From the NCBI GenBank assembly GCA_023525715.1, contig CM042013.1:78574994-78638993 (forward strand): a stretch of 64,000 nucleotides of DNA, read 5' to 3'. Source of the stretch: Cichorium intybus (Eukaryota > Streptophyta > Magnoliopsida > Asterales > Asteraceae). The translations under genes and the position numbers were made by a program. How positions within the stretch are numbered: position 1 is the stretch's first letter; each line of letters begins with the position of its first letter. The notes under the pieces are model-generated. The model searched no databases and was not told the origin of the DNA. It saw only the letters and a list, made by a program, of their open reading frames with translations. Below, piece after piece: positions 1-12,732 of the stretch.

Positions 1-508
1 TTACTTTTGGTTTTGTATGACATTTTGTAAATTTTATAATTATTTAGCAACTTCATTCGGATATTTTATCGAATAGTACATTTTATACGGTACAAGATAT
101 AATAGAAGGGTAATATCATCATTCTTATCATTCAACAAAATCAATCAATGTATAATCAAACAACATGATTTTATTTAGAGGTAAACTCAGTCAGAGCTTT
201 CGACTCATTCAAACTTGCATCAAATATGACTCAAACTGCAACTATCAAACAACTTCTTAAGTTTTTTTAACGGCAGTGGTTGATATGTAAAACTAGGAAG
301 TGCACCATTGCGTAATGCAGCGGGAAGCTAGAGAGCAATCAAAAGAGAAAAAAGTATTCCGTTAATTTGTAAGTTTTTTTTAACTTATAGCTATAAAAAG
401 TATTTACAAACAACTACATTACAAAACATCACTACAAATTAAATGTTGAACTATATATTTGTAGATAACAAATAAAAAGGTTTATAATCACATGTTATTA
501 ACAATAAT
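1..508. other. AT-rich left flank, no gene seen
   Basis: I see no reading frame with recognisable protein character, no RNA gene and no clear element end here. The stretch from 629 to 780 is similar, up to the 5' truncation point of the LINE. Confidence 0.6.
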
Positions 509-632
<124 letters not shown>

Positions 633-780
633 ACATAAATAATTTAAAATTTGGAAGAAAATATAGATATGAGAAAGGGTTACAACATTTTAATAATAAT
701 CTAGTGATATGATAAATGATTTGACCGACTTCAAAAATGTATAAAAAATGTATAAAAGACGCTAACATATGACGTAACAT

Positions 781-1551
781 ATGTGCTCTCATTGTAAGGT
801 GTTTGGTCACGAAACCCATGTATGTATGCATGTTATTGCTAAACCAATTGCTACTTCTATTGCTAAACCTATGGATACTTCTACCATTACTACGGAAAAA
901 CTTGAACAACCAATTATAGATAAAAATGATGATTTTACTATGGTTTCAAATAAGAAAAATTCATCAAAACATGTTTCTAATAATGACAAGAAAAATAATG
1001 AATCTTCTAAAAGCAATACGAGTAGAAAATACCAAAACAAGATGCAAGATAACTCTTTTTCCAAAAATAATAACAATTTAAAAACAATTAGCAATAAGAA
1101 ACGATTTGAGAACCGCATGGTTCATTATAATAATCGACCCCACATATCCCCCCATTCTCCTAATCCCCCCTTGAAGGGTAAGGCGGCTATAGTTGGTTTC
1201 CCTAGCCCTATCCTACGCCTTTCTTCCTCCCAGCCCCTAAAACAGTCTGAATCCTCCACACCTATATTCAACGCCTTCTCCATTCTAGAGTCTTGTTCCT
1301 ATAACGTCACGGATATTCCCTCTACTTCTTTCCCCCTGCCCCCTTTCGGTGCTCCCTCCCAAATTAGTCCAGATGATTTTGATCCTGATGCTGATGACCT
1401 AATCGAAGAGGATAATTGTTTTGAGGTCGACTCTGATGATGGTGACACTGCCCAGTTCATTGTTAATGAGACTGGATCCCATAATGATCACCCTATGATA
1501 GCTCCAGCGTCCGAGCAGATGGACTCCACCCCCCTCCCAGTTTCCATATGA
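781..1551 (+). pseudogene. LINE ORF1, C-terminal part (nucleic-acid-binding Gag-like protein)
   Basis: ORF1 of plant L1 elements encodes an RNA-binding protein that coats the element RNA. Here only the C-terminal part remains. It opens with a CCHC zinc knuckle (C-x2-C-x4-H-x4-C, residues 2-15), followed by a low-complexity Asn/Lys/Ser region and a Pro/Ser-rich acidic tail. Family members normally have a longer N-terminal domain before the knuckle. An in-frame stop (TAA at 775-777) lies just upstream of the ATG, so the apparent start is an artefact of truncation. Its stop codon overlaps the start of ORF2 (ATGA at 1548-1551), which suggests coupled termination and reinitiation in the intact element. 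Confidence 0.85.
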
Positions 1552-4500
1552 CGCACATCGCTATGTGCAATACTCGCGGTCTCTGTAAGCCTTCTCATCA
1601 GAAAGCTTTGAGAGATCTTATTCGCGATCAAAATCTCCAAATTTGTGCTTCCGTCGAGACTCGTGCTTCCTTTTCTAATCTTACTCTTATCTGTACTCGT
1701 GCTTTTGGCTCTTGGTCTTGGTCGTCTAACGGTCTTTTTTGCCCTCGGGGGACTAGAATTGTGGTTGCTTGGGATCCCCTTGCTGTTGATATGATGCTTC
1801 TTGACTTAAATGATCTAGTTATGCATTTCTCCATTAAAATTCGTGCCTCTAATAGATCCTTCTTCTGCTCTTTCGTCTATGCTCATAATAATCACATCCT
1901 GCATCGTTCCCTTTGGCATTCTCTTTCGGCCCATAAGAATGTGGTTAAAGATGCCCCTTGGATTCTCTTGGGTGATTTCAATGTTGCTCTTGACATGAAA
2001 GATAGCACCTCCGGGACTTCTGTTATCTCTCGTGCCATGGAAGATTTCAGGGACTGTGTTAATCACATTGAGATGGAGGACCTTAACTATAAAGGTCTCT
2101 TCTATACCTGGACCAAGTCTCCTAATGGTACTGGTGGGATTCTTAAGAAAATTGACCGTGTCATGGGAAACCCTAAATTTGTTGCTTCTTTCCCTTCGGC
2201 TTCTGTCAATTTTCTCCCCTACCATTCTTCCGACCATACCCCTGCTGTGCTTTCTCTTCCCCATCGATCTACGTTCAGGCCTAAACCGTTCAAGTTCCCT
2301 AATTTCCTGACTTATAAGAACGATTTCAAACAGGTTGTTGCTGCTTCTTGGAACCCCAATATCCCCGGCTATCGGATGTATAAGGTTTTCCAAAATCTTA
2401 AAAATCTGAAAAATCCCTTGTGGCAGCTTCTTCGCAGCCAGGGCAACATCTTCTCTAAGGTTATCTCCCTTCGTACTGAGCTTGATAGAATTCAGATTGC
2501 TCTGGATCGAGACCCTTTCAATAAGGATCTCCGTAAAGAACAATGCAGGTATCTCCTCGCTTATAACGAGGCTATCCTGGATGAAGAGAGGTTCCTGAAA
2601 CAAAAGGCTAGGGTTGACTGGCTTCGTGAGGGAGATAAAAATTCTGGTTTTTTTCACAAGTCGGTTAGAAGCCGTTTATCTCGTAACCGTATCGATTCTA
2701 TCCAGGATGCTCACGGAAACTGGATCTCGGGGAATGACCTTCCCAATCTTTTTGTTTCCCACTTTCAAACTTTCTTGGGATCTGCCCACCCCTCCCTTCC
2801 TATTCGTGACCCTTGTTCCCTCTTCTCTAATAAGCTCTCTCCTATCCAGTCTGCCGCCATGCTTACTCCTGTTACTGATGACGAAGTTAGGTGCGTCATG
2901 TTCCAGATGGGAGATGATAAAGCCCCTGGACCTGATGGTTTCTCGGCTAAGTTCTTCAAGTCTGCTTGGGATATTGTGGGTACCGATGTCTGTTTGGCGG
3001 TTAAGGAGTTCTTATCTTCTGGAAAACTCCTTAAGTCTTTCAACAACACAGTGCTTGCTCTCATCCCTAAGGTCGACTCCCCTTCCAAAGTCATTGATTT
3101 CCGGCCGATCGCATGCTGTAATGTTGTTTATAAATGTATTAGCAAGATTATTGCAGACCGTATCAAGAACCATCTTTCTTCTTTGGTTGATGATAACCAG
3201 TCTGCTTTCATCCCTGGTCGTTTGATCTCTGACAACGTTCTTCTTGTCCACGAACTAATACGTGATTATCATCGGCATCGTGGACCACCAAGGTGTGCTT
3301 TTAAGGTCGATATTCAAAAAGCATACGACACGGTGGACTGGTCTTTTCTTCGCACCATCTTGTTTGGATTTGGTTTCCCTATCCGTATGATTGACTGGAT
3401 CATGACATGTGTTTCCACTACGGCTTACTCTGTGGGTATCAATGGTAATACTCACGGTTTTTTCGACGGTAAAAGAGGCCTTCGGCAGGGTGACCCCCTC
3501 TCTCCCTATCTCTTCACTCTTGTCATGGAGGTGCTTAACCTAATGATCAGGAGAAAAATCTCTGAGTCCGATTCTTTTAAATTCCACCGGCAATGTGAAG
3601 AGCAAAGTATCACTCATCTCTGCTTTGCCGATGATCTTCTCCTCTTTTGTCATGGCGATAGCTCTTCGGTAAGCATCATTTGTGATTCTCTTGCAGAATT
3701 CTCTGGGGTCTCTGGGCTCCATCCTAATGTAGCGAAGAGCGAAGCCTTCTGCTGCAATGTTGGTGAGAGGACAAGGGTTGCCATTAATTGTATTGTTAGG
3801 TTTCCTGAGGGATCCTTTCCTGTCCGATACCTTGGCGTCCCTCTTATCACCACCCGTCTTGCCCACAAGGACTGTAAAGCCCTTGTTGATAAAGTCAAAT
3901 GCAGGATTAATGACTGGAAGAACAAGTCTATCTCCTTTGCTGGCCGTCTCCAGCTCATCCTCTCTGTTCTTTCTTCTATGCATATATATTGGGCTTCTGT
4001 TTTTATTCTTCCTAAATCTATCTCTAACGATATTGAGAAGCTCATGAGGGGTTTCCTCTGGTGCCATGGTGAGCTGAAACGAGGTAAAGCAAAAGTCTCA
4101 TGGAAAACTGTGTGCCTTCCTAAGGAACATGGTGGTCTTGGCATACGTAACCTTGCTATCTGGAATGTTGCCCTTATGGCTTCCCATGTTTGGAGACTCC
4201 TTTCCAAGAAAGAGTCCCTATGGGTCAAATAGATCCACTCATACCGTCTATGTGGCCGTAACTTTTGGGATGCCCCCAAAAAATGCGGTTCAAGATTTGC
4301 CTGGCGAAACATCCTCGATATGCGGGATAAGATAAGGGATTATATAGTTTCCCAGATAGGTGATGGATGCTCTACGTCGGCTTGGTTCGATAACTGGCAC
4401 CCTGCGGGCCCCCTCTCTAAATTCTTGACTCCCCGTGACATCCATGGTGCGGGTTTCACTCCTGATTCTAAGGTTGCTGACCTGGTCCTCAACGGATCTT

Positions 4501-5088
4501 GGGTTCGCCCCCAATGTTGGAGGGATTCCCGTATTGCTCTTCTTTCTCATAACCCCCTACTCTTTCCACGTCCGTTCCTGATAAGATCCTATGGAGATCT
4601 AGTGACGGTAAACTCTTTCCTTTTTCGGTTCGTTCAGTTTGGGAGTCAATTCGTCCCTATCATCAACCTGTCTTTTGGTTTCACCTTGTTTGGTTCTCCC
4701 AGAATATTCCCAGACATGCTTTCATTCTCTGGGTTGCTCTTAAAAATCGTCTAAAGACTCATGATAAAATCAAAATCTGGGACCCTAACTCCAATCTCAC
4801 TTGTGCCTTCTGCGGGGATTGTCCGGATTCCCTTTCCCATCTCTTCTTTGAATGTTCTTTCCCTTCTATGGTTTGGCATGATCTCCAACATGTCATGAAT
4901 CTCTCCTTCCCCATTGATAGCTGGTCCGATATCATTAATCAACTCAACCCCATTTCTAAGAGTAAGAACATTTGGTCCATCATTAGAAGACTTGTTCTTG
5001 CTGGTGCTGTTTACCACATTTGGCAGGAAAGAAATTTTCGGATTTTTAAAAAAACAAAAAGATCTTATCATGTTGTCGTGAATAGTGT
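1548..5088 (+). pseudogene. LINE ORF2: endonuclease-reverse transcriptase, broken
   Basis: The main open part (1548-4232, 894 aa) encodes an endonuclease/exonuclease/phosphatase-type domain (NTRGL near the start, LLGDFN and SDHTPAVL motifs) and then a non-LTR reverse transcriptase. RT landmarks are APGPDGF, FRPIACCNVVYK, QSAFIPGR, the GLRQGDPLSPYLF block and the catalytic FADD box near 3620-3640. The frame is broken by TAG at 4230-4232, where a Trp codon (TGG to TAG) is expected. It continues in the same frame through a zf-RVT-like region (about 4320-4560), shifts by one base around 4557-4580, and runs on to 5088, where the Athila-like element is inserted. The last 30 codons lie at 16032-16122 and end in TAA. 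No RNase H domain is evident. Function is lost here. Confidence 0.9.
5084..5088. other. Target site duplication AGTGT (left copy)
   Basis: AGTGT lies immediately before the 5' LTR and again at 16027-16031 immediately after the 3' LTR. Five base pairs is the usual duplication for Ty3/gypsy integrases. The match fixes both element ends and shows that the element integrated as a complete unit. Confidence 0.95.
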
Positions 5089-6776
5089 TGATATCGCCTA
5101 AATTATACACATTTTCCGGGCGATATCAGTGTCATTTTAGTATAGTTTCGTACATTTCTTGAACTAAATATTCCTGATATGCTTAAAAATACATTTTGTA
5201 GCTAAAAGACACGTATGGAGCAAAAGATCGGATTTTACAAGAGATTTGAGCTTAAAAAGAAACAAAGTGCCAATCTGATTTCAGCCAGGGCGCACCCCGC
5301 CCAGTCCTCAGGCGCACCGCGCCCATAAAGATACCAGTTTTCGACATGCTGGCCTACTTGAGATTAAAATAATGGAGCGTGGGTTCATCCAATGATTCAA
5401 CCGGGTTGCCTAACATGTGCATAGGCGCACCACGCCTTACCTTTGGGCGCACCATGCCCTAGATCCGATCTTAAAAGCAACTTGCACGTGGCCTTTCCAG
5501 CGATAAAGCGAGCCAGCTCTCCACCATTAGGCGCACCGCGCCCAGTTATAGGCGCACCGCGCCCAGTTATAGGCGCACCGCGCCTCTCGCTTTCTCCAGC
5601 TATAAATAGAAGGCATTGCACGACCATTTGGGTGACCAATGTTAGAATACAAGAGAGAAATCAGAGAATTGACATTGATAGTTATTATATTTCGTGTATT
5701 TCACCATTTAATGTATGATAATTGTATTTGAGAGTTATTTTCATTACAAGAAGGAGCGGAGATCTTCATTGTAGCAAGGATTCATCGATTTTAACCTGTT
5801 GGTATCTTTTATCATGTATTCTTCATATTGTTATTGTATACTTGATACCATGCTAGGCTAGATTCCCTGTAGCTTTTGCCTAGGTGATGTTGATTCGTTA
5901 ATACAAATTTGTGTTGATCTAGTTCTTGATTCGAGTTAAATATCGGTTAGGATATATAATTTGCATGCTATACATTTTGAATGTGATTAAAGTTTGTAAT
6001 CTTGATAACCATCTTCATATGCTTAAGTTTATTGACCATTTAAACAAATTAATCATATGAACCATTGTTATGTGTAATTGAAAATCATATACCTTTGGAC
6101 TAGTTATTGGCCATTTAACTAGGGAAGTTATTTAAATTATAAACTTGATTAGTGAAATAAAACTTATATCACATTTAGTTGCAACTCATGACCATTGATT
6201 GTATGAACATATCACTATGACCATTAGGGTATGGACTATATTCGCATGCTAGATTATATTAATATTCCACGATTATAAGTTATTTAGTTACATGACCATT
6301 GTGCTATATTAACTTAGAAATCACATAATTGGTGACTTGACCATATGATCCTACCACCTAATGCAACCTATTTTAACTCATTGCACATAATCAAAACTAG
6401 TCAACATAGGTTTATATGAATCAACAAATCCTAGGCGAAAGCTTTCCTTGTTATAATTTGATCATATTATCTCTTTATTGTCGTGTTGTTACGATAGTTG
6501 TTATTTATTATTTCGCCTATTTTACAAGCATCCAAAACTTAGTTTTACGAGTTTTTACTAAAACTCGCTCTAAACTGTTTGATTGATAATTTAAGACTTT
6601 AAGTTAATTAATAATTCCCTGTGGAAAATTCGATTCCTTTTACTTGCCTAAACTATACTATTAAATGACCGAGTAATACTTGCTCGTAAGTCTAATAGTC
6701 ATATAATTAGGTAGATAAATTGATTTAAGACTTTGTAAACATAACAACTACAAGTGAGTTGTTTTGAACAACAACA
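5089..6776 (+). repeat. 5' LTR of the Athila-like element
   Basis: 1688 bp, starting TGATATCGC and ending AACAACA. The first 40 bp can form a terminal hairpin (TGATATCGC at 5089-5097 against GCGATATCA at 5120-5128). U3 holds GC-rich GCGCACC-type repeats (about 5288-5590) in otherwise AT-rich DNA, followed by a TATA box (TATAAATA, 5601-5608). The 21-bp unit containing GCGCACCGCGCCCAG occurs once more here than in the 3' LTR. Confidence 0.95.
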
Positions 6777-6782
6777 AGTTTT

Positions 6783-6799
6783 TGGCGCCGTTGCCGGGG
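6783..6799 (+). other. Primer-binding site, tRNA-Asp type
   Basis: TGGCGCCGTTGCCGGGG starts six bases after the 5' LTR. It is complementary to the 3' end of plant tRNA-Asp, the usual primer of Athila/Tat elements. The same sequence serves the element at 55736-61396. Confidence 0.93.
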
Positions 6800-7347
6800 A
6801 ATTATTTAATTAATTTTATTGTCTACAATTGTTAGTCAATCGATCCTTTTTACGGTTTCTACCGTGGAAAGTTAAAATTTCACGTTTGTTTCAAAATTTT
6901 CATGTATTTCTCTATGCTTGTTTATTAAATAATTTTAAGACCCGCTTGCAATTTATTTAGTTGTTTCAAACTAAATTGATTATCAATCCAACTATCATGC
7001 TAGTAATTCTACTTACGAGAACGGTGTCAGAATAGACAGATTCGGTTTGGTTGTTGGATTTTCGAAAGGTCATTGACCGAAAGAGTCCTGCCTCCCTACT
7101 GTCTTTATTTGATAGTCAACGCATTATAGTGGATTTGATAAGATATTCGGTTGTTATAACTAATTGATTACATAAAGGTTTTAAAAGTTTTAAACTTTTT
7201 GTTCATTTTTTTATTTTGTATAAGAAAAATATTTTATATTTTTATAATAAAAAAAAAGAATAAAAAAAATATATATATATATTTTATTTTAAAAAAAAAA
7301 AAAAGAGAAACGCACCCAACTTGCAAACAGTTTCTAATGTGCAGTTT
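6800..7347 (+). other. Untranslated leader of the Athila-like element
   Basis: Non-coding leader between the primer-binding site and gag. The last 120 bp before gag are strongly A-rich with short AT runs. I saw no protein-coding signal. Confidence 0.7.
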
Positions 7348-10300
7348 ATGACCCGAAGTTCACAACCAAACATCATACCTGCATTGAACGAACCAGAACG
7401 TGAATTTAACATCAGGAGAAAAACAAGAAGAAGCATATTCCCAAAAGAAGAACCAATAGAAGAAATGGCAGCCCCAGTTAACGAACCAGAACCAACCTTG
7501 AAAGCATACTACAACCGAGCAAGAGACGGAACAGGACCAAGCCTCATACGCCCAAAAATTCCTGAAAATGCAAATTTTGAGCTTAAAGGCCATTACCTTT
7601 CTGCTCTAAAAGGAATTACTTTCAAAGGGACGGAAGAAGAAGATCCAGTCGAACACATCGAGCAAGTCACGGAAATAACCGATTGCTTCAACATTCCAGG
7701 AATTTCCTCAGATGCAATCATGTTACGAATTTTCCCAATGACACTACGCGAAGGGGCAAAGAAATGGTTAAAGAGACTACCTCCAGGTTCCATCACTATC
7801 TGGGACGGATTAAAAGAATATTTTATTGAAGAATACACTCCACCTTCTAAAATCAATAAAATGAAAGCAAAAATTCAAAACTTCCTTCAAGACGAAGATG
7901 AAACTTTGTACCAAGCATGGAGTCGATTCAAAGAATTGATTCAAGATTGTCCACAACACGATATGGACAAACATCAGAAAGTACAGAAGTTCTATGATTG
8001 CATCAATACACAAACCAGATAATTACTCGACGGGCGAGGACCACTCATAAACCTAACCGCCACTGATGCTTACGAAAGAATTGAGGAACTTGCAAAACAT
8101 TCTCACCACTACCATTCCTCAAGAGATCCGTCATGTCGAAGGAAGCTAAAAGAAGAAGCAGTGGAAGGAATGTCAGCCATACATAACCGATTGGACCAAT
8201 TTGGGAGAGACCTCAAGAAAATGAATCAAAACATCCATGCCATCACGGTAGGATGTGACAACTGCAGCGGTCCTCACCTACAAAAAGACTGTCCTTACGA
8301 TGAAGACGGTAACAAGAAAGCAGATGCGTGTTACTCATCCGGAGACAGATTCGACTACCCGATACGAAGAAACAACTGGCGGGGAGGAAATGATTTTTAC
8401 AACCAACAACAGAGGCAACAACCACCATTCGATCGCCAGCAACAACCCTATAATCAACATAAACAGGCACCACCAGGATTTAACCCACAACATACCCAAG
8501 AAAAGAAGCCAAGCTTAGAAGACATATTGGGCAAATTTATGGAAGGATCAGAAAAGAGACATTCAGCAACCGAAGTTCAACTAAGAAATCAAGCAGCCTC
8601 CATTCAAAACATCGAGAACCAAATTGGCCAAATATCTAAAGTTTTGCAAGAAAGACTACCAGGAACGCTTCCCACCAACACCGAGCCGAACCCACGTGCC
8701 CAAGCAAAAGCAATAACTACCAGAAGTGGTAAAATCATCCCACCAGCAGTCATGGAACCCGAAATTAATTCAACTCCTGAATCAAAAATAGGTAAAGCGG
8801 AGAAAGATAATGAGCATACAAAGGGTGAAGTAACAAAAGAAACATCCTCACCAGAGCCACACCAACCGACTATTCCATTTCCTCAACGGTTGAAGAAAGA
8901 GAAAGAAGACAAAGAATTCAAGAAATTCCTTGAACACCTAAAGCAGCTAAGAATCAACATTCCTTTCGTTGATGCAATCACACAAATGCCAAAATATGCC
9001 AAATTCCTCAAGGACCTTCTCACTAACCGCAAGAAAATGGAAGAAGTGTCATTGGTCACATTAAGTGAAAAATGCTACGCTATGATGATGAAAAACTTAC
9101 CAGAGAAAGTGGGAGATCCCGGCGGTTTACATCTTCCTTGCACATTTGGAAACCATGCTAGTAGCTATGGTTTAGCAGACTTAGGCGCTAGTATAAATTT
9201 AATGCCATATTCATTCTACAAGAAACTGAATCTACCAGAACCAAAACCCATTCGAATGGCAATTAATCTTGCTAATAAGGCGGTAACTTATCCTAGAGGA
9301 ATTGTAGAAGATCTTCTTGTAAAAGTTGACAAATTTGTTTTTCCTGTAGATTTTGTCATATTGGATATGGAGGAAGATGATGAAGTCCCCATTCTTCTCG
9401 GAAGACCCTTTTTAGCAACAGCAAGAGCTTTAATAGATGTCCATGACACAAAACTAACCATTCGGGTTGGCACTGACGCTATCACCTTTGGCATGGACCA
9501 CACGATCAAACACTCGACGATGAGTGATGATACAGTCTTCCATATTGACACTTTCGACTTACTATTGGAAGAAGAAGCCAGGGCCATACAAGAAGATAGC
9601 CATAGTCACGAAATGCAACTTGCTGAGAAGTCATTCGACCCCGAAAAGGATCTGAAGGAGCTAGAAGAACTGTTGAAAGATGAACCACATTTCGCTGAAC
9701 GGGAAGAAACTGTACTTCCAAAGCAAAAATCTCCAAAGAACCAGAGCATCCCGGAATTGAAAATACTTCCAAACCATTTAGAGTATGCATTTTTGTCTAA
9801 TACTAAAGAGTACCCTGTTGTCATTTCAGCTGAATTGAGCCTAGAAGAAAAAGAAGAGCTTATGAAAGTTCTCAAAAGAAGGAAAAATGCCATCGCATGG
9901 AGCATCTCAGACATCAAGGGAATAAGCCCAACCATCTGTTCTCACAAGATACTGATGGAAGAAGATTCAAAGCCAACATCCCAACATCAAAGAAGGCTTA
10001 ACCCAAAGATGCAAGAAGTGGTAGATAAAGAAATCATGAAGCTACTTGATGCTGGTATCATCTACCCAATCTCTGACAGCAAATGGGTAAGCCCAATCCA
10101 TGTCGTTCCAAAGAAAGGAGGGATAACCGTCATTACCAACGAGAAGAATGAAGTTATACCTACCAGAACAGTGACAGGATGGCGGGTGTGCATCGATTAT
10201 CGCAAATTAAACGATGCAACACGAAAAGACCATTTTCCTCTTCCCTTCATGGATCAAATGCTAGAACGTTTATCAGGAAAAGCATATTACTGTTTCTTGG

Positions 10301-12663
10301 ATGGTTTTTCAGGTTATTTTCAAATTCCCATTGACCCAGAAGATCAAGAAAAGACCACGTTCACCTGCCCGCTAGGAATCTTTGCATACCGAAGAATGCC
10401 TTTTGGTCTATGCAACGCTCCAGCCACTTTTCAAATATGCGTCTCAGCAATCTTCCATGACATGATGGAAAACTCAATGGAGGTCTTCATGGATGACTTC
10501 TCGCTATTTGGTGACTCATTTACAAACTGTTTGTCTAATCTAGACAAAATGCTTAAACGATGTGAAGAAACCAATCTAGTGCTCAATTGGGAGAAATGCC
10601 ACTTCATGGTTAAAGAGGGAATAGTCTAGGGCCACAAAGTGTCGGGTCGAGGAATTGAAGTCGACATAGCAAAAGTGGAAGTGATTGCTAAACTTCCACC
10701 ACCGACCAACGTGAAAGGAGTCAGAAGCTTCTTGGGACATGCCGGTTTTTACCGGAGGTTTATAAAAGATTTTTCTAAAATAACAAAACCTTTAACACAA
10801 CTTTTACAAAATGATGTAAAATTTGATTTCAACGATGAATGTGTTAATGCTTTTGAATTTTTGAAGCTTAAATTAACCACTGCTCCAATAATGATCGGCC
10901 CAGACTGGAATCTACCATTTGAACTGATGACAGACGCAAGTGATATCGCGTTGGGAGCCGTCCTAGGCCAAAGAATCGACAAGAAGTTCAAGCCAATTTA
11001 CTACATCAGCAAAACTCTGAATCCTGCCCAAGAAAACTACACTACCACTGAAAAAGAACTCCTGGCAGTAGTGTATGCTTTTGATAAATTCAGACCTTAT
11101 CTAATTTTATCAAAAACCATTGTCTATACAGATCACTCAGCAATCAAGTACCTGTTCAATAAGCAAGATGCCAAACCCCGCTTAATTCGTTGGGTCTTGC
11201 TGTTACAAGAATTTGATATTGAAATTCAAGACAAGAAAGGATCCGAGAATTTGGCAGCAGATCATTTGTCAAGGCTGGAAAATCCTGAACAAAAGGCGAG
11301 AGAAGAAAAAGGAGTGAACGAATCCTTCCCTGAAGAACATGTAATGTCAGTTCATGTTAATATGGAAACCCCTTGGTATGCAGATATTGTGAACTACCTT
11401 GCAGCCAAAGTGCTTGTTGGAGGGCTTACTCATCAACAGAAGAAGAAGTTCTTTGCAGACATCAAGTACTACCTATGGGATGAGCCATACCTTTTTCGCT
11501 CATGTCCGGATAACATCATAAGGAGGTGCGTACACGGGAAGGAAATTCAAGACATACTTAAGCAATGCCATCAAGGACCTACAGGTGGACATCACGGAGC
11601 GAATTACACCGCGCGGAAAGTTTTTGAAGCAGGCTTTTATTGGCCTACAATCTTCAAAGACGCAACAAATTTCGTCAAGACATGCGATCCGTGTCAGCGA
11701 GCGGGTAATATCTCCTCCAAAAATGAAATGCCATTGCATTCTATCCAGGTATGTGAAATTTTCGATGTATGGGGTATTGACTTTATGGGGCCTTTTCCTA
11801 ATTCCCAAGGAAATAAATATATATTGGTTGCAGTTGACTACGTATCAAAGTGGGCTGAAGCAAAAGCTTTACCCACAAATGATGCTCGAGGTGTGGTTAA
11901 ATTTTTGAAAACCATTTTTGCACGTTTCGGTGTCCCTAAAGCTCTTATAAGCGATAGGGGTACTCATTTTTGCAACAAACAAATGGAAAATGCTTTAAAT
12001 AAGTATGGGGTAACCCATCGAATATCCACACCTTATCACCCGCAATCAAGTGGTCAAACAGAGATCACAAACAGGGCCTTAAAACGCATTTTGGAAAGGT
12101 CCGTGGGAATTAGTCGAAAAGATTGGTCTGAAAAGCTTGATGATGCACTCTGGGCTTTTCGAACCGCTTTTAAAGCACCTATTGGCACTACTCCCTACAG
12201 ATTGGTGTATGGAAAAGCTTGTCACCTCCCAGTAGAGGTTGAACACAAGGCATTCTGGGCCTTGAAATCGTGTAACATGGATTTTAATCTTGTCAGTACT
12301 AACCGTTTGTGTCAATTAAATGAGCTAAATGAACTGCGAAATGACGCATACGAAAATTCAGCGATTTACAAAGACAAGATCAAAAGGTGGCACGACTCAA
12401 GGTTAAAAGGAAACAAAGATTTCCAACCAGGGGAAAAAGTCTTACTTTACAATTCACGCTTAAGACTTTTCCCTGGAAAGCTGAAGACAAGATGGTATGG
12501 TCCGTTCACCATAAAAGAAGTGTATCCACACGGGGCTGTGGATCTTTTTAAGGAAGGAGGAGAGAGTTTTAAAGTGAACGGACACCGACTTAAAAGGTAT
12601 GAGGAAGGCATTCACATCGAGAACGAACGCGAAGACATCCCACTCCAAACAGTAGAACCTTAG
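7348..12663 (+). pseudogene. Athila-like gag-pol polyprotein, two in-frame stops
   Basis: One frame of about 1771 codons. The ATG at 7348 is preferred because the longer open frame from 7321 has no upstream ATG. Order: capsid-like gag (about 7560-8020), Athila-style zinc knuckle (C-x2-C-x3-H-x4-C, near 8255-8300), gag C-terminal linker, aspartic protease (LADLGAS, near 9175), reverse transcriptase (YRRMPFGLCNAPATF, then the MDD box near 10490), RNase H (LMTDAS, about 10920), and integrase with an HHCC finger (about 11590-11700) and DDE residues in GIDFMGP, ISDRGTHF and GQTEITNR. TAA at 8020-8022 (probable CAA to TAA) cuts gag, and TAG at 10627-10629 (probable TTG to TAG) separates RT from RNase H. 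No frameshift was seen. An intact relative would be needed to mobilise it. Confidence 0.93.
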
Positions 12664-12708
12664 AGTGGAATGGAGTCCAGCTAAAAAGACTCCAAATCTA
12701 TGAAAAAG

Positions 12709-12732
12709 AAGCGCTCCCGGGAGGCAACCCGA
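12709..12732 (+). promoter_or_regulatory. Conserved post-pol motif AAGCGCT...GGGAGGCAACCC
   Basis: GGGAGGCAACCC (12719-12730), preceded by AAGCGCT, lies about 50 bp after the pol stop and can form a small CGGG/CCCG hairpin. The same motif follows the ORF of the element at 55736-61396 (58459-58481). Its function is unknown to me; the location in the 3' untranslated part suggests an RNA-level role. Confidence 0.6.

Noticed and set aside
1815..2657. 280-codon minus-strand frame opposite LINE ORF2
   Set aside because: Shadow of the sense frame; the endonuclease and RT motifs are all on the plus strand.
10627..10629. TAG between RT and RNase H as a programmed readthrough stop
   Set aside because: The position is in the middle of pol, where no stop is used in this family; a point mutation of a Leu codon is simpler.
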